From: Hellea sp039977295
GTDB lineage: Bacteria; Pseudomonadota; Alphaproteobacteria; Caulobacterales; Maricaulaceae
Direction of reading: 5' to 3'
DNA: 64,000 nucleotides
Assembly (NCBI GenBank): GCA_039977295.1
Contig: JBDWDN010000010.1
Location: 124,001-188,000 of the forward strand
The position numbers and the translations under genes were made by a program. This document shows, piece by piece, positions 32,916-41,720 of the stretch; within the stretch, counting starts at the first letter, position 1; every line of letters starts with the position of its first letter. A model generated the notes under the pieces. The model was not told the origin of the DNA, made no database searches, and saw only the letters and a program-made list of their open reading frames with translations.

Positions 32916-33819
32916 GAACCTTCGTGATCTTGACTACATCTGCGCTGTTGCAGACCAAAAACATTTTGGCCGCGCCGCCGAGAGTTGTTATGTCAGTCAA
33001 CCGACCCTGTCAGGCCAAATCAAAAAATTAGAGGCGCAGCTTGGCGTGACTTTATTTGAGCGTAGCCATAAAGGCATTCGCGTCACGGATATTGGTGAAG
33101 AGGTTATTTTGATTGCGCGTGAAGCCCGCGATGCCGCGCGGCGTATCAAAGCCGTCGCCGCTTCCGCGCAAGACCCTTTAGCGGGTAACTTATCGCTTGG
33201 CCTAATCCCGACCATCGCGCCTTATCTTATCCCGCTCTTTGTCGGGAAGCTCCAAAACGCAATGCCCAAAATGTCAATTGCTTACCGCGAAGACATAACG
33301 GACCGCCTAAATGAAGCTTTGCTAAACGGCGAGCTCGATGTCGCGGTCCTCGCGACCCCGCCCGAAGACCAAAGTCTAACGGCGATAGAGCTCTATTCAG
33401 AGCCTTTTTGGCTGCTATTTCCAGACGGGCATGAATTGGGCGGCTTAAAGTCAGCAAGCATGACCGATGTCAAAGAAGATGATGTCTTACTCCTCACAGA
33501 AGGGCATTGTTTCCGCGATCAAGCGCTATCTATTTGCCGTCCCGCCCATAAACATCGCCGCCAATCCCTGCGCGCAACAAGCCTAGAAACCCTCATCAAT
33601 TTAGTCGCCTCAGGCCAAGGCGTCACTCTCGTCCCCGCCCTCGCCATGCGCGGCGGATGGAGCCGCGAGCTCGGCCTCTCAAGCCATGAATTGACCGATA
33701 AAGGCGCCGAGCGCCAAATCTATCTCACCCACCGCAAACGTTTCCCGCGCATCGAAGCCGTAAAGACCTTAGCCGCCCTTATTAAGGACGGTTTGCCTGA
33801 TACAATAAAGACGGGTTAG
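32914..33819 (+). CDS. oxyR: Hydrogen peroxide sensor OxyR
   Basis: 301-residue LysR-family regulator. The DNA-binding domain reads MNLRDLDYICAVADQKHFGR then AESCYVSQPTLSGQIKKLE, almost the OxyR consensus. The redox pair falls at Cys199 and Cys208 (TEGHCFRDQALSICRP), the same numbering as in E. coli, where peroxide forms the activating disulfide. The segment RATSLETLINLVASGQGVTL is also typical. It is divergent from a candidate small RNA and has its own operator at the start codon. The start ATG is 32914; the leader is very short. Confidence 0.93.
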   Translation: MNLRDLDYICAVADQKHFGRAAESCYVSQPTLSGQIKKLEAQLGVTLFERSHKGIRVTDIGEEVILIAREARDAARRIKAVAASAQDPLAGNLSLGLIPTIAPYLIPLFVGKLQNAMPKMSIAYREDITDRLNEALLNGELDVAVLATPPEDQSLTAIELYSEPFWLLFPDGHELGGLKSASMTDVKEDDVLLLTEGHCFRDQALSICRPAHKHRRQSLRATSLETLINLVASGQGVTLVPALAMRGGWSRELGLSSHELTDKGAERQIYLTHRKRFPRIEAVKTLAALIKDGLPDTIKTG

Positions 33820-33872
33820 CGAAGCGACAAAGCCCTCTTGCTAATCCCGCCATCCCCATTAAATAGCACCCT

Positions 33873-35678
33873 ATGAGCACTCAAAAAAATATCCGTAATT
33901 TCTCTATTGTCGCCCATATTGACCACGGGAAATCTACACTCGCTGACCGCTTAATTGCCTTTACAGGCGGGCTGTCCGACCGCGAGATGTCCGAGCAAGT
34001 GCTGGATAATATGGATATTGAGAAAGAGCGCGGCATTACGATTAAAGCCCAGACGGTGCGCCTTGAACATAAAGCCAAAGACGGCGAAACTTATGTGCTT
34101 AATTTGATGGACACGCCGGGCCATGTCGACTTTGCCTATGAAGTCTCGCGCAGCCTTTCAGCCTGTGAAGGCTCCATTCTTGTTGTCGATGCCTCGCAGG
34201 GCGTCGAAGCGCAAACCCTCGCCAATGTCTATCAAGCCATTGAGCATGACCACGAGATTGTGCCTGTCCTCAATAAAATCGACCTGCCCGCAGCCGAGCC
34301 TGAACGTGTGCGCGCGCAAATTGAAGACGTCATTGGCATTGACGCATCAGAGGCTGTCCTGTGTTCAGCGAAGTCGGGCATCGGCATTGAAGAGGTTCTC
34401 GAAGCCATATGTGAACGCCTCCCCGCCCCGCCCGAAGCCGACGCGTCTGCACCGTTAAAGGCCATGCTGGTCGATGCTTGGTATGATACCTATATGGGCG
34501 TGGTTGTTCTCTTCCGCGTCATTGAAGGCACGGTCAAAAAGGGTATGCGCATCCGCACAATGAATACGGGCGCGAATTATACTGTCGATAAGGTTGGTTA
34601 TTTTCTGCCTAAACCGACAGACACGGATAGCATTGGCCCCGGCGAAGTCGGCTTTTTAACCGCCTCTATCAAAGAGGTCGCGGACGCTGCGGTCGGCGAT
34701 ACGATTACCGAGGATAAGCGCCCGACTGAAACGGCATTGGACGGCTTTAAGCCCGCACAGCCCGTTGTCTTTTGCGGTATCTTTCCCGTTGATGCCGCGG
34801 ACTTCGAAGACTTACGGGCGGCTATGGGCCGTTTGCGCCTGAATGATGCGAGTTTTAGCTATGAGATGGAAACTTCTGCGGCGCTCGGTTTTGGATTCCG
34901 CTGCGGCTTTCTCGGCTTACTCCATTTGGAGATTATCCAAGAACGCCTAGAGCGCGAATTTGACCTCGACCTCATCACCACGGCGCCGTCCGTTGTCTAC
35001 ACAATGAACATGCGCAATGGAGATAAAACAAAACTCCACAATCCCGCCGACATGCCTGATGTCATGCAGATTGAGATGATTGAAGAACCCTGGATCAAGG
35101 CCACTATCATGACGCCAGATGATTATCTTGGCGGCATCTTAAAACTCTGCCAAGATCGCCGCGGCGTCCAGATCGGCCTGACCTATGTTGGGTCCCGCGC
35201 TATGGTGGAATATGAGCTTCCGCTCAATGAAGTCGTGTTTGATTTCTATGACCGCTTGAAATCCGTCTCCAAAGGCTATGCGAGTTTTGACTATCAAAGC
35301 ATTGGCCTCAAAGAAGGCGATTTGGTCAAGATGAGCATCATGGTCAATGGCGATCCCGTCGACGCGCTCTCTATGCTTGTTCACCGCAACAACGCCGAAT
35401 CCCGAGGCCGCCAAATGTGCGAACGCCTAAAAGACCTCATCCCAAGACACATGTTCAAAATCCCTGTGCAGGCCGCTATTGGCGGACGCATCATCGCCCG
35501 CGAAACGATTGCGGCGATGCGCAAAGACGTGACGGCAAAATGTTATGGCGGCGACGCCTCGCGTAAACGCAAACTGCTCGATAAGCAGAAAAAGGGTAAG
35601 AAACGTATGCGCCAGTTTGGCCGCGTGGAGATTCCTCAAGAAGCGTTTATTGCGGCACTTAAGATGGACGACTCGTGA
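33873..35678 (+). CDS. lepA: Elongation factor 4 (LepA)
   Basis: 601-residue translational GTPase that acts on ribosomes during initiation and stalled elongation. G1 is HIDHGKSTLADRL, G3 DTPGHVDF, G4 NKIDLP. The LepA-specific C-terminal domain is present (MRKDVTAKCYGGDASRKRKL, LDKQKKGKKRM). Normal length and no oddities. Followed by a strong palindromic terminator. Confidence 0.98.
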   Translation: MSTQKNIRNFSIVAHIDHGKSTLADRLIAFTGGLSDREMSEQVLDNMDIEKERGITIKAQTVRLEHKAKDGETYVLNLMDTPGHVDFAYEVSRSLSACEGSILVVDASQGVEAQTLANVYQAIEHDHEIVPVLNKIDLPAAEPERVRAQIEDVIGIDASEAVLCSAKSGIGIEEVLEAICERLPAPPEADASAPLKAMLVDAWYDTYMGVVVLFRVIEGTVKKGMRIRTMNTGANYTVDKVGYFLPKPTDTDSIGPGEVGFLTASIKEVADAAVGDTITEDKRPTETALDGFKPAQPVVFCGIFPVDAADFEDLRAAMGRLRLNDASFSYEMETSAALGFGFRCGFLGLLHLEIIQERLEREFDLDLITTAPSVVYTMNMRNGDKTKLHNPADMPDVMQIEMIEEPWIKATIMTPDDYLGGILKLCQDRRGVQIGLTYVGSRAMVEYELPLNEVVFDFYDRLKSVSKGYASFDYQSIGLKEGDLVKMSIMVNGDPVDALSMLVHRNNAESRGRQMCERLKDLIPRHMFKIPVQAAIGGRIIARETIAAMRKDVTAKCYGGDASRKRKLLDKQKKGKKRMRQFGRVEIPQEAFIAALKMDDS

Positions 35679-35687
35679 TCCGAAGGA

Positions 35688-35712
35688 ATTTTTAATCCGG
35701 GGGATTAAAAAT
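35688..35712. terminator. Bidirectional terminator after lepA
   Basis: ATTTTTAATCC, three-base loop GGG, GGATTAAAAAT: a perfect 11-bp stem beginning 9 bp after the lepA stop, with A/T-rich arms that would give T-runs on both strands. Confidence 0.75.
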
Positions 35713-35760
35713 AGCGAGTCGCCGAGCGGCTAAACCGCGAAGGGTGGTGCGTATTTTGAA

Positions 35761-35814
35761 GATGGGTCCTCGGGGCGGTGTTTGCGTAGCAGACGCGGAA
35801 CCCGAGGACCCATC
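35761..35814. repeat. Inverted repeat between convergent lepA and DUF1971 genes
   Basis: GATGGGTCCTCGGG and CCCGAGGACCCATC, a perfect 14-bp stem around a 26-base loop containing a smaller GCGTCTGC/GTAGCAGACGC pair. It ends one base before the DUF1971 stop codon. It looks like a repeat-type 3' hairpin of a family different from copies A-F. Confidence 0.65.
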
Positions 35815-35815
35815 G

Positions 35816-36094
35816 TCACTTCAAAAATTCAACCTTGAACCTGACAGGGCCAGTTAACTCCAAGTTATGCGGGATTGTCGGTTCTATGATGCCATTTGTT
35901 TTTACATCTAGCGTCTGCCGCGAGAGCGGAGGGCCGGGGATGATGTAATCGACGGCGCCCTCAAGCACGACTAAACGTCCCCATGTTCCCGCCTTCGTAT
36001 CATGCACATTCAATAACTTTTTTGGGACTGTTTCTTCTGTGAAGATTGGGGTTTCGGCATATTTTATTACGCTCTCAGGAAGTTTGATCATCAT
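35816..36094 (-). CDS. DUF1971 protein (YeaR/TehB-like cupin)
   Basis: 92 residues. The pattern YAETPIFTEETVPKKLLNVH, then TKAGTWGRLVVLEGAVDY and VRFKVEFLK, is the DUF1971 beta-sandwich also found in YeaR. In enteric bacteria yeaR responds to nitrate and nitric oxide. Here the gene follows nsrR with a 4-bp ATGA overlap, which ties it to NO stress. The molecular function is unknown. Confidence 0.8.
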   Translation of the reverse strand: MMIKLPESVIKYAETPIFTEETVPKKLLNVHDTKAGTWGRLVVLEGAVDYIIPGPPLSRQTLDVKTNGIIEPTIPHNLELTGPVRFKVEFLK

Positions 36095-36528
36095 GTAGTT
36101 TCCCCCAACAACATCTTAACCGCCGACGCGTCGGTCACAATATCTGCCAGAGTAAACCTCTCCAGCGCGGAATAGAAAGCCGTTTGCGCCTCCGCCAACG
36201 CATGCTTGAGCCCACAATTTGGGCTTATACTGCAGTTGCCGCCATTGGCCTTCATGCAATCTACCAAAGCTGTGCCGGCCTCGGTTGCCTTAACCACGCG
36301 GCCAATATTTATCTCACTGGGGCCCTTCCGCAACGTCATCCCGCCTGCTCGCCCGCGTTCGGAGTTGACATAGCCTTCGCGCGCTAACCACTGCCCTGCC
36401 TTGGCGACATGGTGAAAAGAAATATCGTAGCTGCTCGCGATTTCATCGGCTGTGGATTTTTCCCCTTCATGTGCTGCGAGGTAAATTAGCACCCGTAATG
36501 TGTAGTCTGAAAAGGTCGTTATATTCAT
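36091..36528 (-). CDS. nsrR: Nitric-oxide-sensing Rrf2 repressor NsrR
   Basis: 145 residues. Rrf2 winged helix (TTFSDYTLRVLIYLAAHEGE, SFHHVAKAGQWLAREGYVNS) and the three iron-sulfur ligands Cys91, Cys99 and Cys105 (DCMKANGGNCSISPNCGLK), spaced like E. coli NsrR. Holo-NsrR represses NO-detoxification genes and is released by NO. Its neighbours (DUF1971, truncated haemoglobin) and a dyad operator in the divergent promoter region agree with that role. Confidence 0.93.
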   Translation of the reverse strand: MNITTFSDYTLRVLIYLAAHEGEKSTADEIASSYDISFHHVAKAGQWLAREGYVNSERGRAGGMTLRKGPSEINIGRVVKATEAGTALVDCMKANGGNCSISPNCGLKHALAEAQTAFYSALERFTLADIVTDASAVKMLLGETT

Positions 36529-36553
36529 CTGGTTTTCTCTTTCACCTTAGCTA

Positions 36554-36606
36554 TTGACCTGCTTATAAACAGTTCATATATAATACGCAAATAAAATACG
36601 TATTAT
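36554..36606 (+). promoter_or_regulatory. Strong promoter with NsrR-type dyad operator
   Basis: -35 TTGACC (36554-36559) and a perfect -10 TATAAT (36579-36584), 19 bases apart, drive the membrane-protein/haemoglobin genes. A perfect dyad ATAATACG-N11-CGTATTAT (36580-36606) overlaps the -10 and start region, with the size and A/T character of NsrR sites. Repression by steric block is the expected mechanism. Confidence 0.7.
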
Positions 36607-36616
36607 TGGATTTATC

Positions 36617-36787
36617 ATGGCTTTCCTCAGAGGACTCACAACATTATTCTTATTGCCTGGGACCCTCGTTCTGGGTGCATTAAGTATTCCTATAGAGAGC
36701 GATGCTGGCGTTCTGCGCTCACTCATCAATATGATTTTCTGGGGTTTTGTCGGCGTTTTATGCGCTATGCCGTATATGCTGGGCTAA
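36617..36787 (+). CDS. 56-residue membrane protein in the NO divergon
   Basis: Found by hand. It starts MAFLRGLTTLFLLPGTLVLG at the ATG 36617 and ends FVGVLCAMPYMLG. Two hydrophobic helices (about 6-22 and 35-53) are joined by a short acidic loop (IESDAGVLRS). It is the first gene after the strong operator-controlled promoter, and the haemoglobin gene starts 3 bp after its stop. No family recognised. Confidence 0.7.
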   Translation: MAFLRGLTTLFLLPGTLVLGALSIPIESDAGVLRSLINMIFWGFVGVLCAMPYMLG

Positions 36788-36790
36788 GCC

Positions 36791-37216
36791 ATGGTCTCTC
36801 AAATTTGCGAAGCAGATATACAGCGCCTTGTCAGGGCCTTTTACAAAGAGGTTCGAGGCGACGCATTGCTGGCCCCAATTTTTGCTACAAAAATTAGCCC
36901 CGATGGCTGGGAGACCCACATAAACCATATCGCCGATTTTTGGTCCTCAATATTTTTGAAGACGGGACGTTTCAAAGGCAATCCCATGATAAAGCATGCT
37001 GCCCTGCCAGGATTAACCCCCGCCCATTTTACTCACTGGCTTGCTCTGTTTAAGGCGGTTTCAAACGATGTTTTAAAGGCGGAGAGCGCTAACGCTATAC
37101 AAACCATGGCGGAACGCATCGCGCAAAGTTTGCAAATGGGTCTTGCGTTCAACTTTGAAAAAGCGGGTGAGACGGATCACCCTTTCGCCGATTTTGGCCT
37201 GCGGGTTCCGCGCTAA
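36791..37216 (+). CDS. Group III truncated haemoglobin
   Basis: 141 residues of the short 2-on-2 globin fold. RLVRAFYKEVRGDALLAPIF and HIADFWSSIFLKTGRFKGNP are typical of group III, and the likely haem-ligating (F8) histidine is His79 in LTPAHFTHWLALF. It lies in an operon with a 56-residue membrane protein under a probable NsrR operator, so nitric oxide dioxygenation or detoxification is the likely role. The last 4 bp overlap the convergent lipoprotein gene. Confidence 0.88.
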   Translation: MVSQICEADIQRLVRAFYKEVRGDALLAPIFATKISPDGWETHINHIADFWSSIFLKTGRFKGNPMIKHAALPGLTPAHFTHWLALFKAVSNDVLKAESANAIQTMAERIAQSLQMGLAFNFEKAGETDHPFADFGLRVPR

Positions 37217-37923
37217 GATTTGGCGCAGCGCTTACGCGGAGTCATCGGCTCTCCGGCTTCGGCCATGCCTATCTTTTCTAATGACGTTGCAACACCCGCC
37301 GCCCAGTCGCAATAAACCTCAGCGGCTTCCCATTCGGACTCAGACGTCATTTCGCCTGTCTTAGGATTTACGAAAACAACAAAGGGCGACCAAACACGGT
37401 GCCAGCCTGCGGCGACGGCCATTTCTGTAATGCCAAGCTCATCCGCCAGGGCGAGCCCATGATCAGCACGGGCATGGAGGCGAACATATGGGAGTTTAAA
37501 AGGCTTGCCTGCGGCTTGATAACCCGCCTGCTCTGCTGCGGAGAAGTATTTTGCGACATCATGACTGCGCAGCGGCTTACGCGGATCCATAATTTCAGAT
37601 TCAAGCTTTATACAATAGGGACATTTATTAAATCCGAATATAACCATAAGCGGCCTATCAGCGGCTTTAGCAGAAGCGAGAGCGCGAGTGTAGATAGCTT
37701 TTGAATCGCGGCAATTATGATACTTCACATCGCGCGCAACTTCGTCAGTACAGTCTTCGATACGCGGGACGCCATTATAGTCGAGCGCCGCCTGAAATAT
37801 CGGCGCACGTTCAAACGCAGCGAGTTCAGCTTTGGGCACTGGGGTAGGCGCGGAAACCTCATTGGCGCCGCAAGCGGAGAGCATGAGGCCAAGGAGTGTG
37901 ATGATAATGACGTAAAGGCGCAT
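37213..37923 (-). CDS. Thioredoxin-fold lipoprotein
   Basis: 236 residues from the ATG at 37923, which starts directly with a lipoprotein signal (MRLYVIIITLLGLMLSACG, lipobox LSAC, Cys18); longer upstream frames are ignored. The thioredoxin motif is FGFNKCPYC, with CPYC as the redox pair near residue 104. Additional cysteines are in IEDCTDEV, HNCRDS and VYCDW. Probably an envelope disulfide reductase or thiol-binding protein; partner unknown. Convergent with the haemoglobin gene by a 4-bp overlap. Confidence 0.75.
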   Translation of the reverse strand: MRLYVIIITLLGLMLSACGANEVSAPTPVPKAELAAFERAPIFQAALDYNGVPRIEDCTDEVARDVKYHNCRDSKAIYTRALASAKAADRPLMVIFGFNKCPYCIKLESEIMDPRKPLRSHDVAKYFSAAEQAGYQAAGKPFKLPYVRLHARADHGLALADELGITEMAVAAGWHRVWSPFVVFVNPKTGEMTSESEWEAAEVYCDWAAGVATSLEKIGMAEAGEPMTPRKRCAKS

Positions 37924-38010
37924 GTTGAATCTCTCAATATTTGAGCGGAGAATTAGCCTTTTATCACGCCAGAATGATAATAACGTTTTTGCGAGCAGCC
38001 TCCACCACGA

Positions 38011-38044
38011 CTTTGTCATCCCCGCTTTCGCGGGGATGACAAAG
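38011..38044. repeat. Palindromic intergenic repeat, copy D (single hairpin)
   Basis: CTTTGTCATCCCCGC, loop TTTC, GCGGGGATGACAAAG: a perfect 15-bp stem, the minimal unit of the family, 18 bp beyond the ileS stop. Confidence 0.85.
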
Positions 38045-38062
38045 AATTATACGTTACTAAAC

Positions 38063-40951
38063 TCACCCGGCCTCAAAAGCTGCAACAGCTGCCGCATCCC
38101 TTGGCGTAATATCACCTTCGCCTTTAAAATATTTCCAGCTGCGTTCGCATTTGGCAAATCCTGTTTTTTCTTTTAAATCGGCAACGCTGATAGTCTCCGC
38201 ATTTTCAGACAATGTGCATTCGCTGACAATTAGATAATCTGCGAGTGTATCATTTGGCTCTGCCGGATCAGCATATGTTTCTTGACGCGTCACGCCCAAT
38301 GCCGTCAGCGCAGCCACTAAGGCAGCATCCGCTGGAGCTGTAACGCTAGCTTCAAGGCTGGACTTAATGACTTTCTCTCTTCGCAAAGGCTCAATGGTTT
38401 CTAAAGCCGCCGTTCGGAACAGCTGAAGCGTATCGACCTTGCTCGCAATATCAGCATTTAGCCACGGCTTTGGCGCGTCCCTGAACAGCTCCATATGCAC
38501 CGACTTATCCTCACTTGGGAATCTGGCTTGCCAGACTTCTTCCATCGTAAAGCACATGATCGGCGCGAGCCACGTTGTGAGGCGCAAGAAGATTTCATTG
38601 ATGACCGTGCGGCAAGCACGGCGGCGCATAGACTTAATCGGATCACAATAAAGCGCGTCTTTGCGAATATCGAAATAAAAGGCCGAGAGATCGACTGTGC
38701 AGAAATTAAATAATGTGCTGAAGATCTTTTTATGATCATGGTCACGCACAGCTTTGTCGTGCTCGGCTGTGATTTCCGCAAGGCGGTGCAAGACCCATTT
38801 TTCAAGAGACGGCATATCCGCATAATCCACGGCGTCAGCTTCGTCATATCCGTCCAGCGCGCCAATCATATAGCGCAGCGTATTGCGGAGCTTACGATAA
38901 GAATCGACATTAGTTTGGATAATCTCGCGTCCGATTTTTAGATCATTCGCCCAATCAGATGAGGCCGTCCAAAGGCGAATAATTTCTGCGCCATATTGCT
39001 TAGCCAGGTCCTCTGGGGACATAGTATTACCAATTTTTTTGGACATTTTCAGCCCTTTTTCATCAACCACAAATCCATGGGTCAAAACACCGTCATAAGG
39101 AGCTTCGCCATAAACCGCACAACTCTCAAGGAGTGATGATTGAAACCAGCCGCGATGCTGGTCTGAACCTTCAAGATAAAGATCGGCGCGGTCTTTGAGG
39201 TCATCTCGGCGCTTGAGGCAAAAAGCATGAGTCGAGCCTGAGTCAAACCAGACATCGAGAATATCTGTGACCTTGGTCCAGCCTTCATTATTCTCAGGCA
39301 TAAACGCCTCTATTGGCGTGTCAAACCAACCATCGACACCTACTTTTTCGACAGCGGCAAGAATGCGGGCATTGATAGCGTCCGCATCATCACGCTCTGT
39401 ATGAAGCTCTTTATTAGGACCAACCATCAGAGTAATGGGCACACCCCAATTACGCTGCCGCGAGATAAGCCAGTCGGGACGGTCCGCAACCATTGTGCCG
39501 ATACGGTTACGACCACGCTCTGGCCAGAATTTCGTCTTCTCGATTTGAGCAACCGCTTTTTCACGAAGTCCGCCTGAGGACATAGAGATAAACCATTGTG
39601 GCGTAGCGCGGCGAATAACGGGAGCACCTGAACGCCAGCTATGCGCGTCACGCAACGTTAGCATGCCGCGCGCCAATAGGTTACCGCATTCGACAAGTGC
39701 TTTCAGAACTTCACCATTAGCTTTGCCATCTTGTCCGCGTTTCTTGCCTGATGTTCTGATCACATCGAGCCCCTGGAAACGGGTCGGCATAACGTCGGTA
39801 TAACAACCTGCATCGTCCAGCGTCATCGGCACAACGGGGTCAATGCCTAAGCCTTCGAGTTTCGTTTGGTTGGAAATCCAAACCACATAGTCATCCTCAC
39901 CATGGCTCGGCGCGGTATGGACAAAGCCCGTACCGGCATCGGCGGTAACGTGAGAGCCTTCGAGAAGCGGGACAGGGAAATCGTATTTACCTTCGGAATC
40001 GGTCATGTTTTTGAGGGGATGTTCGAGAACCATCTCTGTCGCCTCAACGTCTTTTAGCCGTTTAGCTGATTTTACGAGTCCAGCCTTTGCAACTGTCGCC
40101 CACAGATCATCAGCTACGATTAACTTGTCGCCTGGTTTAGACCAAGGTTCAAATTCGCTCTCTTCCATTTCAGAAACTTCATAGAGACCGTATTTAATCT
40201 TAGACGAAAAACTAACCGCGCGATTTGCAGGGATAGTCCAAGGCGTTGTCGTCCAGATGACTACAAATGTCTCTGAATTTTGAACAGGGAACTTCACATA
40301 GATCTGCGTCGCTTTCCTATCTGCATATTCGACCTCAGCTTCCGCCAAAGCTGTCTGTTCAACAGGACTCCACATGATGGGTTTTGAGCCTCGGTAAAGC
40401 TGACCCGTTTTAGCGATCTTCAAAAGCTCTCCGCAAATGTCAGCCTCGCTCTGAAAATTCATCGTCTTATAAGGGTTATCCCAGTCGCCGACGACGCCCA
40501 GGCGTTTAAATTCTTCGCGCTGAACATCTAGCCACTCAGCCGCATATTCACGGCAGCGCGTGCGAAATTCTGCGCCTGGCACGTCGTCCTTGCTGCGGCC
40601 TTTACCGCGAAACTCTTCTTCGACTTTCCATTCAATTGGAAGCCCATGACAATCCCAGCCCGGCACATAATTAGCGTCCATGCCCAGCATTTGGTGAGAG
40701 CGGTTGACGATATCCTTGAGGATTTTATTTAGGGCCGTGCCCATATGGATATGGCCATTGGCATAAGGCGGTCCGTCATGGAGCGTATATTGCGGCTTGT
40801 CTTTGGACTGCTCACGCAGGCGGTCATAAAGACCAATTTTACTCCAATGGGCGAGCCATTCAGGCTCTTTTTTGGGCAGGCCAGCCCGCATAGGAAAATC
40901 AGTTTTAGGAAGAAAAAGGGTGTCGCGGTAATCGCGTTTAGTATCGGTCAT
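38063..40951 (-). CDS. ileS: Isoleucyl-tRNA synthetase
   Basis: 962-residue class Ia synthetase. The HIGH motif is HIHMG at 67-71 in PPYANGHIHMGTALN, and the KMSKS loop reads KMSKKIGN near 635. The editing domain (for example VIWTTTPWTIPANRAVSF) is complete. The C-terminal zinc region keeps KCERSW but not a full CxxC pair, which is common in Alphaproteobacteria, though this is from memory. It may be under leader control; see the hairpin at 40993-41017. Confidence 0.97.
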   Translation of the reverse strand: MTDTKRDYRDTLFLPKTDFPMRAGLPKKEPEWLAHWSKIGLYDRLREQSKDKPQYTLHDGPPYANGHIHMGTALNKILKDIVNRSHQMLGMDANYVPGWDCHGLPIEWKVEEEFRGKGRSKDDVPGAEFRTRCREYAAEWLDVQREEFKRLGVVGDWDNPYKTMNFQSEADICGELLKIAKTGQLYRGSKPIMWSPVEQTALAEAEVEYADRKATQIYVKFPVQNSETFVVIWTTTPWTIPANRAVSFSSKIKYGLYEVSEMEESEFEPWSKPGDKLIVADDLWATVAKAGLVKSAKRLKDVEATEMVLEHPLKNMTDSEGKYDFPVPLLEGSHVTADAGTGFVHTAPSHGEDDYVVWISNQTKLEGLGIDPVVPMTLDDAGCYTDVMPTRFQGLDVIRTSGKKRGQDGKANGEVLKALVECGNLLARGMLTLRDAHSWRSGAPVIRRATPQWFISMSSGGLREKAVAQIEKTKFWPERGRNRIGTMVADRPDWLISRQRNWGVPITLMVGPNKELHTERDDADAINARILAAVEKVGVDGWFDTPIEAFMPENNEGWTKVTDILDVWFDSGSTHAFCLKRRDDLKDRADLYLEGSDQHRGWFQSSLLESCAVYGEAPYDGVLTHGFVVDEKGLKMSKKIGNTMSPEDLAKQYGAEIIRLWTASSDWANDLKIGREIIQTNVDSYRKLRNTLRYMIGALDGYDEADAVDYADMPSLEKWVLHRLAEITAEHDKAVRDHDHKKIFSTLFNFCTVDLSAFYFDIRKDALYCDPIKSMRRRACRTVINEIFLRLTTWLAPIMCFTMEEVWQARFPSEDKSVHMELFRDAPKPWLNADIASKVDTLQLFRTAALETIEPLRREKVIKSSLEASVTAPADAALVAALTALGVTRQETYADPAEPNDTLADYLIVSECTLSENAETISVADLKEKTGFAKCERSWKYFKGEGDITPRDAAAVAAFEAG

Positions 40952-40992
40952 AAGAATCTCGGAAAAGGGTGTTGAAGGTCAGGCGTCATTAT

Positions 40993-41017
40993 CCCGATAG
41001 GTCTTTAACCTATCGGG
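40993..41017 (-). promoter_or_regulatory. Hairpin in the ileS leader region
   Basis: CCCGATAGGT, five-base loop, ACCTATCGGG: a perfect 10-bp stem 42 bp upstream of the ileS start. There is no T-run after it, so it is not an intrinsic terminator; an operator or an RNA structure is possible. Confidence 0.45.
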
Positions 41018-41159
41018 CCGATAATTCGTATTATGATGGCGCGGTTCAACATGAGAGCGACGTAACATAGGCTGCGGCTCTCGCCAAGATATATTCGCTT
41101 GCGGCGTATCAAAGGTCTAAAGCCGGTATGAGTCTAAGATTTGTAAAAAGGGATCTATC

Positions 41160-41720
41160 ATGTTGAGAGCCATCTCGTGGACGGTATTTTTATCTGTCGG
41201 CTTAACAAGTGCGGTTTGGGCCTATTGGGCGAAAACGCAATTACCCGGCCAAGTTACCGCCGCTTCGGCAAGCATCGTCCACGCCATGCCGCATGTGAAG
41301 CGGCCTAATCGCGTCGTGGCTGATATTGAACGCTCCCTTACAGTTTACCGCGATATCCTTGGATTGACCGCATCGGAGCCTTCCGTGTCTGGCACCGACT
41401 CCTTTAGCTATCCGGTCTTTAACATCCCCAAAGGTACGCCCATGCGGTCTGTGACATTGCATGAACCCGGTGAGCAGCGCGTCTTTGCTTTGACCGAGCT
41501 GAAAGGAATTGACCTACCGCGTCCGGTCAGCGCGCCGTTTATGAACACCGCCGTCATTGGTATCACGGATCTAGAAGGGAAATTTGCACAGATCGAAGCG
41601 CTAGGGCTGACGGTTACTGAGACCCGTATTGCGGGCGGCGCAGATTTTAAATTTATAGAGCAAGCTTTTGTCGATTTTGACGGCCACCTTATCGTTTGCT
41701 ACGAGGTTTTGCCTGATTAG
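41160..41720 (+). CDS. VOC (glyoxalase-like) protein with N-terminal anchor
   Basis: 186 residues. An N-terminal hydrophobic segment (MLRAISWTVFLSVGLTSAVW) suggests export or anchoring. The body has the two beta-alpha-beta-beta-beta units of the vicinal oxygen chelate fold (RVVADIERSLTVYRDILGLT, then FMNTAVIGITDLEGKFAQIE and QAFVDFDGHLIVCYE). Metal ligands and substrate cannot be assigned. Its 3' end overlaps the convergent membrane-protein gene by 32 bp. Confidence 0.75.
   Translation: MLRAISWTVFLSVGLTSAVWAYWAKTQLPGQVTAASASIVHAMPHVKRPNRVVADIERSLTVYRDILGLTASEPSVSGTDSFSYPVFNIPKGTPMRSVTLHEPGEQRVFALTELKGIDLPRPVSAPFMNTAVIGITDLEGKFAQIEALGLTVTETRIAGGADFKFIEQAFVDFDGHLIVCYEVLPD

Noticed and set aside
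40993..41017. ileS leader hairpin considered as a T-box riboswitch.
   Set aside because: No T-box sequence, specifier loop or terminator/antiterminator pair is visible, and T-boxes are rare in Proteobacteria.
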